From NCBI GenBank assembly GCA_029964075.1, contig CM057147.1:20667513-20731512 (forward strand): DNA of 64,000 bases. The letters run 5' to 3'. A model generated the notes under the pieces. The model searched no databases and was not told where the DNA came from. It saw only the letters and a list, made by a program, of their open reading frames with translations. Made by a program: the position numbers and the translations under genes. Positions within the stretch are counted from its first letter, which is position 1. Each line of letters opens with the position of its first letter. Shown here in pieces: positions 48,315-56,807 of this stretch. This DNA is from Patiria pectinifera. Lineage: Eukaryota; Echinodermata; Asteroidea; Valvatida; Asterinidae.

Positions 48315-48872
48315 AGTGGATATTTTGCCGGAGGTAATGACGGCAAACTAACGTTTACTAAAGGTTTGCCGGCGGCAATCCATATCAACAGAGAGCGCTG
48401 TACTCTTTAAGATAGGGCTGAATTATAAGATGTATTAAATTCCCAGCAAAAGTTGTGTAGCACGTTTGGTGTAGTGGTTAAGCAAAGGCTCTAGTAAGCG
48501 GGATGTCTCGGGTTCGATTCCGACCGCACCACAGTTTTAAAGTTTTTTTTCTCATCCCCAAATAAATAAGAATTTCTTCTTTTATTATTTTAACATGTCT
48601 CAAACATTTTTTTGCAGAGTATTACATTTTCTTTTTCAGATTTGTGGCTCTGGAGGATTTTTTTTAAAGGGATATAAAGTCCGAAATTGTAAAATGGTCT
48701 GCTTCCCATCTTGTGAATACGAAGTTACAACAATAATGTTGGCATGGAGCCAGACTAAAATTTGTCACCGGAAAATGTCTCAGTACAAAAAAATAGTATC
48801 TGCGCATGCTCAGTGCATATCCGGCAAGCTAACGTTTACTATAGGTTTGCCGTCTCCGGCAAAATATCCACT
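48315..48872. repeat. TIR element (about 558 bp) carrying a tRNA-like sequence
   Basis: AGTGGATATTTTGCCGGAG at the left end is matched by CTCCGGCAAAATATCCACT at the right. Internal to each end is a GCAAACTAACGTTTACTA-like segment that is partly palindromic with GGTTTGCC. A tRNA-like insert lies at 48,460-48,533. Confidence 0.85.
48460..48533 (+). repeat. tRNA-like sequence in the TIR element
   Basis: Box A TGGTGTAGTGGTTAAGC and box B GGTTCGATTCC are spaced as in a tRNA, and a tRNA-sized 74-nt segment ends CGCACCACA. The T stem needs a bulged G and the acceptor stem does not pair well, so it is likely a degenerate tRNA or SINE head. Confidence 0.6.
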
Positions 48873-49236
48873 GCCTTTTTTTATTTGAGGTTTGCAATTG
48901 ACCATGTTGACAAACTGTTTGTGCTGTGAACCGGTAGGCCTGTACTGCATTTTTTCCGCTCTTGTGCCAGCACTTCCTCTACGCATGCACACGTACACGT
49001 GTATGATGTACGCAAACATATGTTACCATTTCGAATAGATAGAGCAAATGTTTCGGTTGATTGATGCTTGGCATTGGGCTCGAAATTAAAAAAAAACCTC
49101 ATTTTCCCTAAAGTAGGCCTACAAGTTTTCTTTCTGAAATTCTGTATTGTTTTAAATCTAATCATACATTTAATTGCAGAATATTTCTGATTAATGGCTC
49201 TGGAGGGTTTTTTTGGCAGACAAGCCAAGTAGAAGG

Positions 49237-49480
49237 AGGGGGAGGGTACCAGACTTTACCCCCTCCCCCGTCTCTGCCCCTCCCATTGTACCCATCCCTT
49301 TCCAATGATCCCCGCCCCCAAATAGATCCCTCTCCCAATATATCTGTCTCCCTCCCCAAATATATCTCCCCCTCTAGCTCCCCAAATATATCTCTTCTCT
49401 CTCCGAGTTGTTATATTATAAGTGGGGGGTACGGCGACAAACCCCATATCTCCCTCTGTCTAGGCATCTCCCTCTGTCTA
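49237..49480 (+). repeat. Pyrimidine-rich tract with CTCCC and CAAATATATCTC repeats
   Basis: A tract dominated by C and T with repeated CCAAATATATCT phrases and two CTCCCTCTGTCTA units, ending about 40 bp before the first viral ORF. It may be a host simple repeat or belong to the left end of the viral element. No inverted copy was found near 63.4-64.0 kb. Confidence 0.6.
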
Positions 49481-49521
49481 TTTTAAAAACTTTATTTAAA
49501 CAAATAAATCATTTTTAATAA

Positions 49522-49974
49522 ATGAACCTCGAGCTATCTAATAAAACAGATCAGTGCGATCATCATATAATCATCGAGAATGGTTTTTTAGTTTGTGAAA
49601 CGTGCGGTGAAATAGTTTCACGTTACTTTGATTTTTCGGCAGAAAATGCGCAAGAAGATCGTATCAATTGGTCAACTTTAAAAGGAAACAAAAGAAAAAC
49701 TGTGGAGAAACTTATATTTTCTGTTTGTCCAGAGCAAGACTCAGAAGATGTCCAAGAAACAATCAATAAATATAACGAGCTCGTTAATTACAAAACATTG
49801 AGGGGAAATGGTTGTGTTAAACGGTCGTTAATAGCGGCGTGTTACCATCACGTCGTTGGATGGAACAAAGAACGAGTTAGAGATGTATTTAAAGTAACTC
49901 AAAATCAATTTAATAAGGCACTAAAAAGATACGATGACCACTACAATAAAGGCGGGCCGAGGGTGTATCACTAA
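49522..49974 (+). CDS. TFIIB-like transcription factor (viral)
   Basis: This 150-residue protein begins with a zinc ribbon (Cys12, His15, Cys25, Cys28 in CDHH...CETCGE), like the N-terminus of TFIIB. A helical region follows with GCVKRSLIAACYHHVVG and VRDVFKVTQNQFNKALKRY, the pattern of a TFIIB cyclin repeat. It has one cyclin-like repeat at most, so it is shorter than cellular TFIIB (about 310 residues). It is the first gene of the element and is fully open. A role in transcribing the viral genes is inferred from the fold. TFIIB-like genes are known in large DNA viruses but are not part of the usual Polinton set. Confidence 0.7.
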   Translation: MNLELSNKTDQCDHHIIIENGFLVCETCGEIVSRYFDFSAENAQEDRINWSTLKGNKRKTVEKLIFSVCPEQDSEDVQETINKYNELVNYKTLRGNGCVKRSLIAACYHHVVGWNKERVRDVFKVTQNQFNKALKRYDDHYNKGGPRVYH

Positions 49975-50107
49975 GAGCTGAAATAGAGGTGTAACTCTTC
50001 GGATCGCTTTCATAATGTTTATTTACAGAGAATTTGAACTTGTAAGTTTTTCGATAAGAGATTTTTTTCTTTGCCAGCCGTTCGTCTACCCGTTTTTAAC
50101 TTCTTTT

Positions 50108-50672
50108 TCAAAGTCTGTATCGTTTTAATTTTTGAAGCTTTGTGCTGGTCTTTGTTCTAATTTTTTGCTTAAGCTCGTTAAATTTTGCGAGCTCTCTCGT
50201 AATCAATAAGAACTCTTCGTGCGATATATCTCCGTCGTTGATGGCTTGAGACACGTATTCTTCAATCGTGTTAAGTTTGGAGTCTGCTAATATTTTAATC
50301 TGGTCGTGCTTTTTCAGCTTGGCGGATAATCGCTTAGACGTGATTCTAAGCAGAATATCTACACCAAAAGCGCCTATAAACGTTCCTTCTAGCACCAATC
50401 CAACGGGGCTGATATAACACCCAAGAGAGCGGGAATACTGACAGCCCCCGCTATAGCCCCCAATCCTTCTAATCCTATCTCTACGTAATGAATAGTGTCG
50501 ATCATTCTCTTTATTTTTTTATAAGTGCGCTCACGGTGGTCTCTCTCTTTCAAGATTAAAGATCGAATCTCTTCAATCTTTTTAAGTCTGAACACTTTTG
50601 TTTTTTCGTTACTACGTAATTGGAGCACATCTCCAGAAATATCGGGTATAACGCCTTACCATCTACACTCAT
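50108..50672 (-). pseudogene. Frameshifted gene for a basic helical protein with a hydrophobic core
   Basis: An ATG at 50,672-50,670 lies just after a TTTTTATATTAAAA motif. The reading frame then shifts near 50,630 and again near 50,395, and ends at 50,108. The middle part is charged and helical (RSLILKERDHRERTYKKIKR), followed by a glycine/alanine-rich hydrophobic stretch. The last part is a charged helix rich in Lys and Glu. No family was recognised. It is convergent with the TFIIB-like gene. Confidence 0.6.
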
Positions 50673-50704
50673 GTTTTTAATATAAAAAGATTTTAAAATT
50701 AAAA

Positions 50705-51866
50705 GATCTCCCTCTCGATAATGATACCCTCACCCTTATTGTTGAATACCTGTACCTTCTCACCGCTGATAGAAAATGTCAGTTTGTCGATTAGACCGTT
50801 TTAAGTTTTTGAAATCCTCGACTCTATCAGGCTGGGGTTTGCGCGTAGCCACGGTACGATTTTCAAGATGTCAGACGGTCGACCATTAAAAAGTTTTCAC
50901 TGCACTTAATTGCGGGCAGCGAATAAACAAAAATTTAAACGGATTAACATCGTAATACCCGTATACACCACTTTGGGTACCAGTCTTCCTTTGGGTAAAT
51001 TGAGTAATCGAGAGACTTCTCTGTTCAAGCGCAATTTGAGATTTACGTCGGTTATCACCAACGTCACCTTTTAGATTCTCTAAATACTCAAAACTTACCC
51101 CGGGTATAGAATTTAAAATGAAATCGAACCAATCGACGTCGTACCACCCCGGTGGTATGATGACCGAACCGAGAATTCAGATAGGCAACGGCCCTAAATG
51201 ACTCGGAGGAATAAAATGCAAATCCTCACCCGTCACGATAAGACTTCCTCTTTTAATCACTGCTGCTTATCTACTATCTCTCAACTCGCTCAACTCGCTC
51301 GCACCCATTTCTCCTTCAATAAACTTTAAAGCCAATTCCTCACCTTCAAAGATTTTTCTTTCTCTAACAAATAATATTCTTACTAAAGATTGAAGCGTAT
51401 TAAGTTCTAATTCAGTTTTGTTATTTCTGAATTCATGGCGGCTAAAATCAACCTCGCCGTTCAGCTATAATAGCTCTTTTTCTTTTGTTTGATTCTAAAA
51501 CGGATTCTAGTCTATCGTCTTCGTACGCTTTTATAAGATCGTTTATAGTTTTTGTAAAACATTTTCATCGTTAACTAAATAGTGGTATGGTATATCGGGT
51601 AACAATCGCTCTATCAAATCTCTATCCGGCGTTGTTATGTCTACATCTGAAAGAAACTCCTCGGGTATGAGGAGGTTTATCTGTGGTAAACGCGGGTCTC
51701 CCATCTATTTGCGTAAACCAATCAATCTCCGTGGCGCTGGAAATATTAAAATATCCGGCGTTAAACAACACCCTTTTACGCGTATAGATTTTTGACCGTT
51801 TAAATTATCTACAACGTCTTCTAATTTAAACGTCTGCTCATTTTGAAACAAGTGAAACGAATGCAT
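50705..51866 (-). pseudogene. Heavily frameshifted viral gene, unknown function
   Basis: An ATG at 51,866-51,864 follows the TTTTTATATTAAAA motif shared with the divergent gene on the other strand. The first 38 codons are open (start MHSFHLFQNEQTFKLEDVV). Coding-like sequence then moves between frames several times down to about 50.7 kb. The left end is uncertain. No motif identifies the product, and nothing was reconstructed. Confidence 0.45.
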
Positions 51867-51907
51867 TTATTTTAAAGTCTTTTTATATTAAAACTGAAAC
51901 TAAAATA

Positions 51908-53318
51908 ATGAGTGATTTTAAGTCGTTAAAAGCAGATACAATCGATAGCCGATCAGGTAACGAGACAAGTAAATCAAAATGTAGCCAAGGCAAACGAGCT
52001 AAAACATCAAGCTGCACCCCAAGCAAAGTTTTTAAACAGCACTAAACCCAGTGAACTGGAGGTCATAGTTAATAATACCAACGGGTTTTTAACCATGTTT
52101 CCCGACTTAACCTCGGACTACAAATTGCCTCACGTTGAGACGGACGAGGATGTAGATCGTTGGAAATCACACCCCATGTCGTTTTATCAAAATCAGTTAA
52201 ATTTTGCGATCTACTGCGCTACTACGGGCTGCGGTATTGGATTCGATCTTTTAAACGCGAGCAACCGTTACGTTTGGGCCATCTTTAACTTTCATTTATA
52301 TTTTACGGTTAGAAAGATCCTGTACGACATTGCCGCTCCTTTACCGGGAGATGACGCATTTAACGCTCTAGACAACAGTTATAATCACAGAGCATTTACC
52401 GATACCTGCTTGTTGTTTGGCATAGATCAAAACAAGTCTTTTAAACAGACGAGAGACACAAAATCTAACGGTTTAGGTACCTCATATATCTTTAATAAAG
52501 GCAAGTTTGTGGCGGTTGGTGAATATGATAAAACACTACCCAACAAACCCAACGTTCTTTACGGCGGCTACCACGGTCTAGACAGTCCTAAAAAGAGTGG
52601 AAGCAGTTACGTTCCTTGGACGGTTATTTACATCGAACAAAACGAATCGGTACAAAAGGCGTGGTTAGATTTTATACCCGCCAAGAGTTCGTTTACCCCG
52701 TGGGAATCATAAAGATCAACGAATCAATCAGATCTTACGTGTGCGCTTTACTCGGTGCGCAGGCTCAAACAAAAACGAGCGTATTATCACCAGGCACGGA
52801 TTAGACGCTCAGAGACAATTTAACGTCATCGTTGAAGATATCATCAATGCAGCAGACGACATGGAAACGAGTATCGATCAATTTCAAGACTCTTTGCAGT
52901 ATGCCAGAACGCCTTTAAATTTTGTAGTGAACCCGGGTTTTATTTAATTCCATCGGATATGAACTTGAGGGTTGGAACGCACGACGGCTATAACAACAAT
53001 CTTCAAATCGCTACCCAGAGTATGAAAACTGGTTTGGTGTTAGATTTAAACTCACAACCTCAACTGGACGACTCTTTTGATGACACCGATGACGTCGCGC
53101 CACCAACACCCCCAGAGCCTATGACGAACGATGTTGTAGCACCAACACCTGCACCTACACCCTCACCAACACCAGCGCCAACACCAGCATCAACACCTAC
53201 AGTTTTAACCCAAGAGCCCACTAAACTACAAACTCACCAAGACGAAAAATTATCGTTGACGGTAGGAATATTAGCTATCGTTGGTATGGGTATTTTAGCT
53301 TACGAGGCAACGCGGTAA
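51908..53318 (+). pseudogene. Frameshifted viral gene with proline/threonine linker and C-terminal membrane anchor
   Basis: An ATG at 51,908 follows the shared promoter-like motif. The longest open part, 52,095-52,712, encodes 205 residues beginning MFPDLTSDYKLPHVETDEDV, rich in aromatic residues, with CATTGCGIGF near residue 37. Reading then passes through two other frames (52,616-52,804 and 52,741-52,947) before 52,959-53,318. That final segment has a PTPAPTPSPTPAPTP linker and a last hydrophobic helix (LTVGILAIVGMGILAYEA). At least three frame changes make it inactive. A virion surface or minor capsid role is a guess from linker plus anchor. Confidence 0.6.
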
Positions 53319-53351
53319 GTCACACTCTAATCTCACAAGACAAAAAAAAAT

Positions 53352-53382
53352 AAGCCTTACCAACTTTGTGCTGGTAAGGCTT
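53352..53382. terminator. Hairpin between convergent viral genes
   Basis: AAGCCTTACCA (53,352-53,362) pairs perfectly with TGGTAAGGCTT (53,372-53,382) around a 9-nt loop. It is flanked by an A-run on the left and a T-run on the right, so it looks like an intrinsic-terminator hairpin from either side. It lies in the 92-bp gap between two converging stop codons. Hairpins mark transcript ends in mimiviruses and their virophages, and a similar role here is inferred. Confidence 0.7.
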
Positions 53383-53410
53383 TTATTTTTTTGTTTAAAC
53401 TTGATTACAA

Positions 53411-54670
53411 CTATTGGTACCATCGCTCTTGCAGGTACGCAAACACCAAGGCTCCCACACCCAAAAACAAAGCCCACACGTGTTCGGCCAACCACGATAC
53501 GGACTTACTCAGCGCGTTAAATATCCAACTGAGTACGCTGCCTATGATACCCGGCAGAGCACCCAACGCGCTCACTCCGAGTTTTTGAAGAGCAGATGCA
53601 AATTTAGCGAGTTGTTTTGAAATCCACTCTTTGATACCACCTTTTGGTGTTGGTGTTGGTGCAGGTGTTGGCGATGGCGCGGGTGGGGCACCTGCACCTC
53701 TCACGCTAGCGACGATGCTACTCACTATCGTGCTGATGGCTAAACTCAAAGCGGCTAAAATACTCACTACGGTCACACCTTGTTCTCTAAACAGAGTTCT
53801 GATCTTTTCCGCCAGAGTCGTGTCGTCGCCTAATATTTTATTAATCGTTTCTTTGATTCTAGCGATCTGACTTTTGAGCCCTCGTTCGTTGGCTTTTGCG
53901 GCTTCTAATCTGGCAGATCTTTCAACGTTCAAGTCGCTCAATTTATCGTTTAACTCTCGTCGACCCTCCTCGCTGTGAGATTCGTCGAGTTCTTGTCTCG
54001 TGGCTGCAATCTCTCGGTCTAGTTCTGTGAGACGCGATAAATTAAGTTCTAGGTTACCTCTCAACGTCTGAAGAGTTTTGTCTAAACCCTGGAGTTCTCT
54101 GTAATTCAATCCTTCTGTTTGAGCGCCGGTGTCTTGTTCTAAATCGTCTATAATCTCGATAACCTCATCGGTGACTCTGGGTAGTTCTGTCATGGGGATA
54201 CTCTCGGGTTGTATTGATTGCAGTTGTTGACTTTGATCGTCACTGAGTGTCTTACGTTCGTAATGCGTAAAGCCTAATTCCTTTCTAATAAAATCTCTAC
54301 CGTTTAAACCCATCTTTCTTACATTTAACTCTATAGTCCTCAGAGTCAAGAATCTGTCTGGTTTTCTTTGATCCGTTAACCTTAGTAAGCCTTTACCAGT
54401 GTCATAAAATAAACCGTCTGGTTTGAGAATAAATTTTTCGTATCTCGGAGAGATTGGTTTATTGTATATGTTATAAGTATCGTAAAACTCATCAACGCGA
54501 CCATTAGTGATCATGCTTCTTCCTTGATCTAAAACGTCATCTATGTCGGTAGTGAGGATTGGTGGTACAGGAGTATCAAAGTTGTCGTCCAAATTGGTCT
54601 CTGCTACATCATCATCGCCATCATAATCGTAATCATCAACGGGGTCAAAGTCAAATCCTCCTTCAGCCAT
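53411..54670 (-). CDS. Acidic coiled-coil membrane protein (419 aa), putative virion protein
   Basis: ATG at 54,670 opens an acidic N-terminus (MAEGGFDFDPVDDYDYDGDD). Residues about 190-285 are a Leu/Glu/Arg coiled coil. A hydrophobic helix follows at about 300-325 (TVVSILAALSLAISTIVSSI), then a PTPAPTPTP linker and a glycine/alanine-rich amphipathic C-terminus with two membrane-like helices (to residue 419). The gene is intact. The layout suggests a membrane-active or membrane-anchored structural protein. No named family was recognised. It shares the PTPAP-type linker with the broken gene on its left. Confidence 0.7.
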   Translation of the reverse strand: MAEGGFDFDPVDDYDYDGDDDVAETNLDDNFDTPVPPILTTDIDDVLDQGRSMITNGRVDEFYDTYNIYNKPISPRYEKFILKPDGLFYDTGKGLLRLTDQRKPDRFLTLRTIELNVRKMGLNGRDFIRKELGFTHYERKTLSDDQSQQLQSIQPESIPMTELPRVTDEVIEIIDDLEQDTGAQTEGLNYRELQGLDKTLQTLRGNLELNLSRLTELDREIAATRQELDESHSEEGRRELNDKLSDLNVERSARLEAAKANERGLKSQIARIKETINKILGDDTTLAEKIRTLFREQGVTVVSILAALSLAISTIVSSIVASVRGAGAPPAPSPTPAPTPTPKGGIKEWISKQLAKFASALQKLGVSALGALPGIIGSVLSWIFNALSKSVSWLAEHVWALFLGVGALVFAYLQERWYQ

Positions 54671-54692
54671 TTATTTAATAAACCTATTTAAA

Positions 54693-54935
54693 TTATGCCG
54701 TTTTCATTATACTGCCTGGTAGTATACCCTGGGTCACCAACCAATTTTGCGTGGCCAGAGCTCCACTTATAATGCCCGTCAATTTACCCATATCTTCTAC
54801 GCTTAGTTTGTTTAAATCCGGCGCTTTCATTTTGATTAGTTTAGCTCCTATCATGGCGTATCCCATCGAAAGACCCGATATGACGGCTCCGTGGTAAATC
54901 GTATTTGCTATTCCGTTGGTGTCAAAGTTACTCAT
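54693..54935 (-). CDS. Small hydrophobic protein (80 aa), unknown
   Basis: Open from ATG 54,935, preceded by a TTATATTAAAA motif. Residues about 14-35 form a membrane-like helix (GAVISGLSMGYAMIGAKLI), and a second weaker hydrophobic stretch is near residues 52-72. It lies 22 bp upstream of the start of the 419-residue gene on the same strand. Compact placement supports it being a real gene. Its function is unknown. Confidence 0.6.
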   Translation of the reverse strand: MSNFDTNGIANTIYHGAVISGLSMGYAMIGAKLIKMKAPDLNKLSVEDMGKLTGIISGALATQNWLVTQGILPGSIMKTA

Positions 54936-54966
54936 CGTTTTAATATAACAATTTTTAAATTGCTGT

Positions 54967-55350
54967 TTATTCCATGTCTAGCGTTTTGGGGACGCTGGGT
55001 GTAGTGGGTTGCGTGACTACCGGCACTGGCTGTACTACCGGCGCAGTTGCCTTACTTTTTAGTACCAGCAGCCCCACCCCTATTATGGACGCTACAGCCC
55101 CCCACATCACCCAAGAGTTGTAGTCTGGTGAGCTCGTAGCTTCGTCCGATGTTACGTTCATTTTTGCTAATTTTAATTTCATCTGTCTATTGTGCTCGGC
55201 TAAAGCTTTACCCTGCTGAATTCGTTTAGGATTTTTAGTCTTGGTCACTCTCGTTACCGTCGGTGACGACGTTGTTTTTATCGGTTGGGGCGTCTCTGTC
55301 TCTGCTGGTTGAGCTGCAGGCGTTGCTGTCGCTGCTTTCTGATCTTCCAT
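54967..55350 (-). CDS. Single-pass membrane protein (127 aa), unknown
   Basis: The N-terminal half is alanine, threonine and proline rich, then basic (KTKNPKRIQQGKALAEHNRQ). One strong helix is near residues 80-103 (VMWGAVASIIGVGLLVLKSK), followed by a PVVQPVPVVTQPTTPS tail. It is preceded by TAATATAATAAATG. Gene order puts it among the probable structural genes. No family was recognised. Confidence 0.6.
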   Translation of the reverse strand: MEDQKAATATPAAQPAETETPQPIKTTSSPTVTRVTKTKNPKRIQQGKALAEHNRQMKLKLAKMNVTSDEATSSPDYNSWVMWGAVASIIGVGLLVLKSKATAPVVQPVPVVTQPTTPSVPKTLDME

Positions 55351-55450
55351 TTATTATATTAGGTTTATTAAATTTCAAATGTTTTGTTGTGATAATCGTA
55401 GCAACTTAAGTTCCGTACTTGCAACAAACGTCGCTCAACATACCAGCCAT

Positions 55451-55798
55451 CTAAGTTCTTATAAGAGTATCAGAACTCAAGTCGTTGGTGAGTTCTTCTT
55501 CAGAATCTATAGTGACGTTATATCCTAAAACTTGTACGGGTGTAACAACAGCTAACACTCTCGAAAATAGACTTAAAGTGTATTTACCAACGGTTTTAAC
55601 AATTTCATTTCCAAATTTAGTTTCGTACAGATGATACAGCTTTTCGAGTTCTTTACTGTCAAGAGCTTCGATATGTTTAACGGTGTATTCCTTTCCCAAG
55701 TACTTTCTAGAGTTTCCGGCTGCTACGACACCGCACAAACGATCTTTATGTTCTGCGTTGTGATCTTGTTCGGTTAAAGTAAGTTTTAGGTCTTCCAT
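55451..55798 (-). CDS. Hypothetical protein (115 aa)
   Basis: An intact ORF starting MEDLKLTLTEQDHNAEHKDR, mixed charge, with no membrane segment or cysteine motif apparent. It sits between the 127-residue gene and the repeat-bearing non-coding segment. It shares the N-terminal MED with its neighbour but nothing more. Its function is unknown. Confidence 0.5.
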   Translation of the reverse strand: MEDLKLTLTEQDHNAEHKDRLCGVVAAGNSRKYLGKEYTVKHIEALDSKELEKLYHLYETKFGNEIVKTVGKYTLSLFSRVLAVVTPVQVLGYNVTIDSEEELTNDLSSDTLIRT

Positions 55799-56148
55799 TT
55801 AATTAGAAAGGAATTTAATTTTGTTGTAGCTGTTGCAACTTTGTTACAAAAGCAAAGGTATTCGTAGGTGTAAAACGATAGATTAAGCGATATGATGATA
55901 ATAGCCAAAAACTGCATATACTCGAATATTGCTATCATTTACTAACAACAAAATACATTTTGTTGACGTTTGTTGATTAACAAATTGTAATACATGTGTA
56001 GTTTGTTGAATAGGTTGCTACTAAGCTAGGTCCTATTAGTTAAGCAGCTAGATAATTTAACTTGAGCACCTAGCTTAATTTAGTTAAGCACCTAGCTTAA
56101 TTTAGTTAAGCACCTAGCTTAATTTAGTTAAGCAGTTAGGTTATTAAT
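55799..56148. repeat. Non-coding viral segment with 22-bp tandem repeat
   Basis: The largest gap between viral genes, about 350 bp. At 56,060-56,135 the unit AGCACCTAGCTTAATTTAGT (22 bp with TA) is repeated about three times, with a diverged copy on each side. Near 55,940-55,990 AACAACAAAAT and ATTTTGTTGA form a dyad. It could be an origin, enhancer or packaging site. The sequence alone does not decide. Confidence 0.75.
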
Positions 56149-56751
56149 CTACTCAAGTAGCTCGTAACTAACTGGAGGTTCGGTGTATACGACCAATTTA
56201 CTATATTTCACATCTCTCAAACGTCGTTTTATATAATCTCGTTCTTCAATGGGTACGACGTCGTTTTCGTCTAACGCTTGATCAAACGATGTTTTATCTT
56301 TGCAGTAAAATAATGCCAACCAAGCCGTGTTTTCTCTATAATCTTTTAAAACGCTGTTGTACTTTTGGGTCAGTAACCAACAGCTGTGATTTACGTGTCT
56401 TCCGCTAAATGCCATCTTGCTTAGCGCACGTCTTTTACGATATTTAATCTCTTGATCCGAAGAGCAATCGTCCACGATAAACAACGTGGCAACACCTTCA
56501 AATATTTTCCTGTAAAAATCGATCGCTTCGTTGAGCGTCATCTTGTACAATTCCGGATCGCAGAGGTATACCTCGGGATCTGCTTGAATCCACTTTCTTT
56601 CGATGTACGTTTTGTTTTTAAATATGGTAGGGCAAATGATGACTATCGCTTCAAATGTATTTTTATAGTCTGACTCTAACAGATCCAAAATCCATTTGGT
56701 TTTGCCCGAATTTGTTTTGCCGACGATTAAAGCGCAATGCGGTTGTGTCAT
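56149..56751 (-). CDS. A32/FtsK-HerA-type DNA-packaging ATPase (viral)
   Basis: An intact 200-residue protein. Walker A is GKTNSGKT (residues 11-18). Walker B is TLFIVDD (about 89-95). A WLLTQ segment (125-129) gives the glutamine expected after strand 4 in this family. Its size fits the short ATPases of Polintons and virophages. Such enzymes pump DNA into preformed capsids. The start codon directly follows a TGA in the frame one base away from the upstream capsid-candidate ORF, so the two genes probably abutted originally. Confidence 0.88.
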   Translation of the reverse strand: MTQPHCALIVGKTNSGKTKWILDLLESDYKNTFEAIVIICPTIFKNKTYIERKWIQADPEVYLCDPELYKMTLNEAIDFYRKIFEGVATLFIVDDCSSDQEIKYRKRRALSKMAFSGRHVNHSCWLLTQKYNSVLKDYRENTAWLALFYCKDKTSFDQALDENDVVPIEERDYIKRRLRDVKYSKLVVYTEPPVSYELLE

Positions 56752-56807
56752 TCAACTTAACAGAGATTTAAAATTTCCGTCTTCCAAGTTCAATTGAGCA
56801 TCCATGA

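Noticed and set aside
49237..49480. Left terminal inverted repeat of the viral element
   Set aside because: No inverted counterpart was found in 63,442-64,000 by eye. The tract is a pyrimidine-rich simple repeat and could be host sequence.
55451..55798. Adenovirus-type cysteine protease
   Set aside because: The ORF is too short and shows no His/Glu/Cys arrangement. No other viral ORF fits a protease.
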